Assembly: GCF_030849505.1 (NCBI RefSeq)
Contig: NZ_JAUJFI010000024.1
Location: forward strand, 1-45,956
Reading direction: 5' to 3'
DNA from: Azospirillum isscasi
GTDB lineage: Bacteria; Pseudomonadota; Alphaproteobacteria; Azospirillales; Azospirillaceae
DNA length: 45,956 bases
In this document: piece by piece, positions 40,707 to 45,956 of the stretch
Layout: every line of letters begins with the position of its first letter
Numbering within the stretch: position 1 is the first letter of the stretch
Translations under genes and position numbers: made by a program
Notes under the pieces: generated by a model
What the model was told of the DNA's origin: nothing
The model's database searches: none
Seen by the model: the letters and a program-made list of their open reading frames with translations, nothing else

Positions 40707-43700
40707 ATGCCCCCGATGCCCTATGCAGAGCTCGACCGCCGCTTCGAGATCCTGTCGCCGGAAGAGGTCGAGGACGGCCCCGACTGGTCGGCGTGGCCGA
40801 CCGACGGCGCGCGCGGCTGGGCCGACCTCCTCCGGGACCCGGCGATGCGCCTGACGGTGATCCTCGGGCCGGGCGGCATCGGCAAGACGAGGGAGATGCG
40901 GGAACAGGCCCGCCGGCTGCGCGCCGAGGGACGGGTGGCGGTGTTCGTCGCGCTGGACCAGCTCCTCGACCAGCCGTTCGCGGAGGCGCTCGCCGGGGAG
41001 GAGGCCGCCGCCTTCCGACGTTGGGACCCGGCGCGGGCCGAGGCCGTCTTCCTGCTCGACGCGGTGAACGAAGCGAAGCTGGCCAAGGCGCACGCTCTTC
41101 CCCGAGCGCTGCGGACGTTCGCCGCGGCGATCCGCCAGGGCGCGGGCCGCGTCCGGGTGCTGCTGTCCTGCCGGCCGAGCGACTGGCTGCACGGGGCCGA
41201 CGCGGGCATCGTGACCGAGGCGCTGGAGGGGCTGTTCCCCGCACCGTCCGCCAGCGGGACGGAGATCTCCCACTCTGGCTCCCCTGTGCCGCTCCATACG
41301 CCGGATCCGGCGGCGCCGCTCACCGTCACCACGGTGCGCCTAGTGCCGCTGGACAAGGAAAGGATCCGCCGGATGGCGCACCATTTCCACGTGGACGATG
41401 CCGACGCCCTTCTCGATGCCCTGAAAAAGACCGGCGGTATTTCCATGGCCGGGCGGCCGCGGGATATGGAATGGATCGCCGCGTTCTGGAACCGCGAGCG
41501 CCGGCTTGGCTCGCGCTGGGACATGCTGGACCGGAACGTGACGGCGAAGCTGACGGAGCGCAACGAGGCATATCGGGAGACGGACACCCTCTTGCCGGAA
41601 CAGGCGTTGCGGGGAGCCGCGCGTCTCGCCGGCGCCACCGTCCTGTGCCGCCAGCCGGCCATCCGCCTGCCGGAGCCGGGCCTGGAGATCGCCCCAGAGC
41701 GTCCGGCGCTCGATCCGGCGGTGCTGCTGCCCGACTGGTCGGCGGCGGAGATCGCCGCTCTGCTCCGCCGGCCGGTGTTCGAGGAGGCACCGGGGGGCCG
41801 GGTGCGCTTCCATCACGCATCGACCCAAGCCTATCTGGCCGGGCGGTGGCTGCTGGGCCTCCTGGAGGCCGGCTGTCTAGTTAGCCGGGTGGTGGAGCTG
41901 CTCAGCCGGGAGGTCTATGGGCAGCGGCATCTGATCCCCTCCATGCGGGAGGTGGCCGGCTGGGTCGTCTGCGGGCACCCCGGGGTGCGCGGCGCTCTGG
42001 TCGGGGTGGCCCCGGAACTCGTCCTGCTGGGCGGGGATGCTGCGCGAATTCCGGTCGAGGAACGGAAGAAGGCCCTGCGTGCCTTTGCCGAGGCCCACCG
42101 GGACGCGTTGTGGCTTCCCTGGACCATCCAAGACGACGATCTGGTGCGCTTGTCCGACCCAATGCTTGCGCCCACCGTCCAGAGTCTGCTCGCCGGAGCG
42201 GACAAATCGGTCGCGGTACGCCGGTTCCTGCTCAATCTCGTACGGGTTGAGGGAGTGCCAGCGGCCGGGATCGCCTTGGCGATTGCGTTCGACGAGGCTC
42301 AAGATCTGCGGGTCCGGATTGCCGCAGTGGATGTGGTCGACGCCACCAACGAAGCGGCCCTGCGCGCGCGGCTGCGAACCTCTGCGCTTGGTGCACCGGA
42401 CCTGCCCAATGCGCTTCTGGCGCGGATCGGGCTCGCTCTCCTTCCTGAAACCCTGTCGGTGGAGGATATGGCCGCACTGTTGGAGAAATTCACCGCGATG
42501 CCGACCGATGTCCTCACGAACACGGTCCGTACCGTCGGATGGGACTGGGTCGCCGCCTGCCCGCCGGACCATCGGCAAGCCCTCCTGGCGGCCTTGATCA
42601 AGCTGGCCACCAGCCTTCCCCATGCACCCGACCAGCAGCAGGCTCCAGAGTTCCGCTTGTCGGATCGCTACGGTTGGCTCGTTCATACCGTGAGCCGGAT
42701 GGTGACGCTCGAGGTGAAGCGCACCTCAGGCTTGGGCAGGGAGCCGGCACCGGTCCTGGTCTACGGGTTGCGTCTGCTGGAGGCGTGCGCAAGCAAGAGC
42801 GAGGTCACGCTGCATGACCAACTCGCTCTGGCGCCGGCACTCGCCGAGAACGGCACGGTGCGTCAAGCACTGTACGCCGCAGTCTTGCTGTCCACCACCG
42901 GAAACCCGCGGGCGGACTTTACAAGGCTGGAGGGAACGTTCTGCCAGTCACGGGCGGAGGATGCGGACGGGCTGCTGGCGAGGGCGGCGGAGGTCGAGGC
43001 GGCCGATGACCATCAGAAGCTGGAGTTCGGTGCCCGAGTGATCGCCGACCGGCATGCCAAGGCCGCCGGGCTGCAGAGCCGATCTGAGAGCGTAATCATA
43101 GCTACTGGGCTGCTAGCCACCGGGTCGGATGAACGGCCGTGGGGGATCGCACCGCCACTGGTTGGATTACTTTTCCCAGAGATCTCCCAGGATAGGGCGG
43201 AAGCGAAAATGGCAGCAAGTAAGGCTGCACGATTGGCACAAATTACGGCGATCCGCACCGGCGCCGCGTTTCGCACCGACGACGTGTTTGACACTCTCTG
43301 TTTTCTGACTGGCCTGATGCGTCACCTCCCTGGCTCGACGACGCGATGGGGCCAGAGCAATATCCAGTCGCTGCAGGACAGCTTCGGTGTCGAGAGCGCG
43401 GACGCTGCTAAGAAAGCCCTTGTGTCGTGGTGGCGCCGCTGGTGCCCGCTGCTGCCATCGGAACGCAGCAGTTTCGTTCCAGTCACGCCCGAAGTCCGGG
43501 TCGGACTCACTGGCCTTGCGGTCTTTGCCTCCACGGGCAGTGACCTTGCTGGGCTGCCGCCCGAAGAGGCACGGATCGCGGTACATTACGCCTTACATGA
43601 ACGCGACGGGCTCCCGGACTGGTTCGGAGCTTTGCTCGACGCGAAGCCCGATGTGGTAGAGAAGGTTCTCCTCACCGAAATCCATACGGCACTGGGGAAC

Positions 43701-45083
43701 CTGTCGGCGACGATGCGTAACTGGCACAGCCTGGATGCCATTGCCGCCCTGGAAGCGACCGCCAAGCTCGTCGCTGGCGCAGTGCTGGCGCTGCTAGAGA
43801 CAGACCCCCGCCTGGACGCAGAGGCCCTGACCAAAGCTTTGGCTATCGCTGTTCACGTCAACGGCGAGGACGCCGTCCGTTTCGCCGATCTGTGCGCCCG
43901 GCAGACCAGAAGCCTCGGGAAGACTGATGGTGAGGCGGCTTGGCATTGGCTGTGGGCATGGTTGCGCAGCGACGTCGCGGCCGCCTGGAGCTTCGTGGAG
44001 TCGGTCCTGACGGCCAATCCCGCCAATGCCCGAGACCTTATTGTCAACATTCTCTGTGGCGAGGATGATTACACCCAGACTGATTGGCATGCCGTGTTCC
44101 GGCAGCCATCGCAGCTGGCGACGTTCATTTCCACCGTCTACCGGCATTTGCCGCCACGCAATGATCCGTACCGGGAAACCGTCCTCGGCAGCGTCACCCT
44201 CAAGCCCGAGGATCGGGCTGTTGAGAGTCGTGATCGCCTCGTAGACTTGCTCGGAGAGATCGACGGGTCCGAGGCACATGCGGCCCTGACACGCTTGGCC
44301 GCTGATCCGGACATTGGGGAGGCCCAGCATCTCTTTCGCGCCGCCATCCGGCGGCACGGCGAGAAAGCCGCCGAATTTGTCGTTTGGAAGCCGAGCGAGA
44401 TCGTGGCCTTCGCCGACGAACACGAGCGCGATCCAAGGACCCCCGACGATCTGTTCCGCCTAGCATGCAACCGGCTGCAAGCCATCCGTCACGACATCGA
44501 GGAGCGAGCCTTCGGTGATCGCGGCATCTTTCCTCCCGGCACCAAGGAGGAGATCCTGCAGCGCTATTTCGCTGGACGGCTCGAGCGGGAAAGCCGCGGC
44601 CGGTACGACGTGACGCGCGAGGAGGAGGTCGCCGACCACAAGAAGCCGGACATCCGCCTCCGCACCCCTAAGGCCGGGGTGGTCAGCATCGAGATCAAAC
44701 CGCTGAAGAAAGGCCGCTATACGGTGGCCGAGCTCAAGAGCACGCTCAAGGACCAACTCGTCGGCCAGTACATGCGGGCGGTCGGATCCCGTCATGGCAT
44801 CCTGCTGCTGTGCCTGATCGAGAAACGCACGTGGAAGATCGAGAAGCCGGACAGGACCACGGAACGGTCCGGTGCATTCGCTGACCTCCTCCGGATCCTC
44901 AACGACTCAGCGAAAACCCTTGAGAGGAACGATCCCAGGGTCCATGGGCTGAGGGTGATCGGGATCGACATAACCCCGTGGGACAAGGACAAGGCGGCCA
45001 AGCTGAAGGCGCGGGCGGGAACCGCGCCTGCCCCGGGCAGAAAAAGGTCGACACGGACCAGAATGGCAAAGGCCTCCGAATGA
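40707..45083 (+). CDS. STAND-type NTPase with C-terminal PD-(D/E)XK nuclease
   Basis: 1458 aa (ATG 40707 or 40716). N-terminal NTPase: TVILGPGGIGKTREM with Walker A GPGGIGKT (54-61), AVFLLDAVNEAKL as Walker B (~114-126), then VLLSCRPSDWL (sensor 1-like). About 900 residues of helical repeats follow. The C-terminal ~150 residues carry a nuclease: HKKPDIRL with Asp1315, VVSIEIKPLKKGRY with Glu1329 and Lys1331, then DQLVGQYMRAV (Gln and Tyr as in RecB-like nucleases), and a basic tail. Layout (NTPase, sensor repeats, nuclease) is that of an antiviral STAND protein, but the effector is at the C-terminus, whereas described Avs proteins mostly have N-terminal effectors. Trigger unknown. Monocistronic; last intact gene before the integration site. 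Confidence 0.75.
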   Translation: MPPMPYAELDRRFEILSPEEVEDGPDWSAWPTDGARGWADLLRDPAMRLTVILGPGGIGKTREMREQARRLRAEGRVAVFVALDQLLDQPFAEALAGEEAAAFRRWDPARAEAVFLLDAVNEAKLAKAHALPRALRTFAAAIRQGAGRVRVLLSCRPSDWLHGADAGIVTEALEGLFPAPSASGTEISHSGSPVPLHTPDPAAPLTVTTVRLVPLDKERIRRMAHHFHVDDADALLDALKKTGGISMAGRPRDMEWIAAFWNRERRLGSRWDMLDRNVTAKLTERNEAYRETDTLLPEQALRGAARLAGATVLCRQPAIRLPEPGLEIAPERPALDPAVLLPDWSAAEIAALLRRPVFEEAPGGRVRFHHASTQAYLAGRWLLGLLEAGCLVSRVVELLSREVYGQRHLIPSMREVAGWVVCGHPGVRGALVGVAPELVLLGGDAARIPVEERKKALRAFAEAHRDALWLPWTIQDDDLVRLSDPMLAPTVQSLLAGADKSVAVRRFLLNLVRVEGVPAAGIALAIAFDEAQDLRVRIAAVDVVDATNEAALRARLRTSALGAPDLPNALLARIGLALLPETLSVEDMAALLEKFTAMPTDVLTNTVRTVGWDWVAACPPDHRQALLAALIKLATSLPHAPDQQQAPEFRLSDRYGWLVHTVSRMVTLEVKRTSGLGREPAPVLVYGLRLLEACASKSEVTLHDQLALAPALAENGTVRQALYAAVLLSTTGNPRADFTRLEGTFCQSRAEDADGLLARAAEVEAADDHQKLEFGARVIADRHAKAAGLQSRSESVIIATGLLATGSDERPWGIAPPLVGLLFPEISQDRAEAKMAASKAARLAQITAIRTGAAFRTDDVFDTLCFLTGLMRHLPGSTTRWGQSNIQSLQDSFGVESADAAKKALVSWWRRWCPLLPSERSSFVPVTPEVRVGLTGLAVFASTGSDLAGLPPEEARIAVHYALHERDGLPDWFGALLDAKPDVVEKVLLTEIHTALGNLSATMRNWHSLDAIAALEATAKLVAGAVLALLETDPRLDAEALTKALAIAVHVNGEDAVRFADLCARQTRSLGKTDGEAAWHWLWAWLRSDVAAAWSFVESVLTANPANARDLIVNILCGEDDYTQTDWHAVFRQPSQLATFISTVYRHLPPRNDPYRETVLGSVTLKPEDRAVESRDRLVDLLGEIDGSEAHAALTRLAADPDIGEAQHLFRAAIRRHGEKAAEFVVWKPSEIVAFADEHERDPRTPDDLFRLACNRLQAIRHDIEERAFGDRGIFPPGTKEEILQRYFAGRLERESRGRYDVTREEEVADHKKPDIRLRTPKAGVVSIEIKPLKKGRYTVAELKSTLKDQLVGQYMRAVGSRHGILLLCLIEKRTWKIEKPDRTTERSGAFADLLRILNDSAKTLERNDPRVHGLRVIGIDITPWDKDKAAKLKARAGTAPAPGRKRSTRTRMAKASE

Positions 45084-45242
45084 GAACGTGGCCGACGGAC
45101 CACGTGCGGCTGCCCAATCCACGGCGCCGAAGCCCGGGTGCCGGGACGACACGCCGATCCGGACGAGTGTGAGCCATGGCCCAGCCCCCACCCCGACCGC
45201 ACGCTCCTTCCCGCCGGACCAGCCGACTGCCGTAACCGAGGG
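45084..45242. other. Short gene-free stretch
   Basis: No gene or terminator seen between the STAND gene and the integrase remnant. Confidence 0.4.
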
Positions 45243-45461
45243 CATGCTGCCAGCCACAGCCTGCGCGCCGACTTTGTCACCACCGCAGCGATCAAGGGAC
45301 AGGACATCCTGCTGGCCACCCTCCACGCTGAACCGAGGACGCTGATCGACTACGTCCGCACCGAGCGGCTCGCCGGGCGCAACGCCGCGCGCGGGGCCCT
45401 CGCCCAATCGGGCGAACTCGCAGAGGCTGGGGAGCCACGGAATGGTTCGCCGCAAGGTTGA
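45243..45461 (+). pseudogene. C-terminal remnant of a tyrosine recombinase (integrase)
   Basis: The frame contains HSLRADFVTTAAIKGQDILL, ATLHAEPRTLIDYVRTERLA, NAARGAL. HSLRxxFVTxA is the catalytic box with His and Arg, and the Tyr in LIDYVR matches the nucleophile position of tyrosine recombinases. There is no start codon and no N-terminal two-thirds, so the gene is dead. It lies 277 bp from tRNA-fMet, the usual spot for the element's own integrase. Its loss may have fixed the element in the chromosome. Confidence 0.6.
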
Positions 45462-45645
45462 TCCCTTTCGCCGTTTCCAGACGCGCTTGCGACCCCCATA
45501 CAGGGCGAGGGGCGTCATTGGACGAAGCTGCGCGACTGGCTGGCGAGTCGCTGATCAAGCCCCGCCGCTCTCCCCTCTCCGAAGCAGATTCCCCCGACCA
45601 GCGCCCGGCCGTCTACGCCAAAGCGCGCGGGAATTTCCGCCCAAA

Positions 45646-45691
45646 TGATTCCGATTTGATTCCGGAAGCGGTCCGGGGAGGGATGATTCCG
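45646..45691. repeat. Three direct repeats TGATTCCG next to the tRNA
   Basis: Copies at 45646-45653, 45657-45664 and 45684-45691 (spacing 11 and 27 bp). They lie between the dead integrase and tRNA-fMet, where arm-type integrase or excisionase sites would be expected. Could be chance or vestigial. Confidence 0.4.
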
Positions 45692-45699
45692 GATATGAA

Positions 45700-45732
45700 A
45701 AGCCCCTGAAAACCGAACGTTTTCAGGGGCTT
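45700..45732 (-). terminator. Rho-independent terminator of the rRNA/tRNA-fMet operon
   Basis: AAGCCCCTGAAAA and TTTTCAGGGGCTT pair perfectly over 13 bp around loop CCGAACG, starting 5 bp past the tRNA 3' end on the minus strand. On that strand a T-rich stretch follows (TTTTC). It is the strongest terminator in the window and marks the end of the rrn operon. Confidence 0.9.
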
Positions 45733-45736
45733 AGAT

Positions 45737-45814
<78 letters not shown>

Positions 45815-45920
45815 GATGTCCTGTCTGGTGGAACCAGGAGGTGTGGGACGATTGTCGGGTGAAGTGTGTTGCGGACCTGGGCCCTCCGGGATACCGGTGT
45901 GGTTGGTCGTGTGCCGTGGT

Positions 45921-45956
45921 GACCTGGCGGCGACCTACTCTCCCACGTCTTAAGAC
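45921..45956 (-). rRNA. rrf: 5S rRNA, 3' end only
   Basis: The minus strand reads GACGTGGGAGAGTAGGTCGC then CGCCAGGTC, the conserved 3' end of 5S rRNA. The gene continues beyond the window. With tRNA-fMet after 107 bp it gives the normal order 5S then tRNA-fMet of an alphaproteobacterial rrn operon. Confidence 0.9.

Noticed and set aside
45646..45691. Short repeats considered as a CRISPR array
   Set aside because: Only three 8-nt units with unequal spacing of 3 and 19 bp between them; no cas genes anywhere in the window.

Overview
This is GC-rich alphaproteobacterial DNA, most like Azospirillum or a close Rhodospirillales relative. I base that on codon use, on the style of the protein families, and on an rrn operon ending in 5S rRNA followed by initiator tRNA-fMet. 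Nearly all of the window is the accessory end of an integrated element, probably an integrative conjugative element (ICE). The right edge is chromosome: the 3' end of a 5S rRNA gene, tRNA-fMet and a strong terminator, all on the minus strand. Beside them lies the decayed C-terminus of a tyrosine recombinase. This suggests integration at the tRNA-fMet of an rRNA operon. The left edge runs out of the window inside element genes.

Layout. (1) 1-1377: element maintenance genes (a frameshifted DUF6499/DUF2285 protein, a small DUF2285 protein, an XRE regulator). (2) 1894-6160: a minus-strand defence operon. It reads Piwi (prokaryotic Argonaute) C-terminal fragment, AbiJ-like/HEPN-like protein, C-terminally anchored membrane protein, Mrr-like nuclease; its 5' end was destroyed by a now-dead IS1380. 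(3) 6259-7717: element backbone again (58-aa protein, DUF736, small XRE) with structured leaders. (4) 8181-14332: scrap yard and islets: a flavin-reductase pseudogene, an IS1380 crumb, an intact two-gene cassette with a PD-(D/E)XK-like nuclease, and an IS630 with an IS66 nested inside it. (5) 14332-24997: six minus-strand genes: cysteine desulfurase, DUF4007, large P-loop ATPase and PAPS-reductase-like protein (matching SspABCD single-strand DNA phosphorothioation), then a double-HATPase histidine kinase and a receiver-domain protein where SspE or SspFGH would be expected. (6) 25126-27547: a divergent operon of a GIY-YIG-type nuclease with a restriction-enzyme-like N-terminal module, a methyltransferase and a membrane protein. 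(7) 27795-38767: the conserved ICE block (DUF2493, toprim primase-like, strawberry-notch-like helicase/methylase, DUF6117, ParB-like, ArdC). (8) 39131-45083: DUF123 protein, a small protein, and a 1458-aa STAND-type NTPase with a C-terminal PD-(D/E)XK nuclease.

How it fits together. Backbone genes for maintenance, antirestriction and ssDNA processing alternate with at least four defence-like cargo modules. The most promising unusual system is the ssp-like locus. Its four modification genes are chained by 4-bp start/stop overlaps, and they are followed by what looks like a complete two-component pair (phosphorylatable His, second ATPase domain, intact receiver pocket). The sequence suggests a phosphorothioation system whose effector arm is a phosphorelay, with a divergent nuclease as a possible second sulfur-reading arm. 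Family assignments come from recognised motifs and remembered gene order, not from any search.
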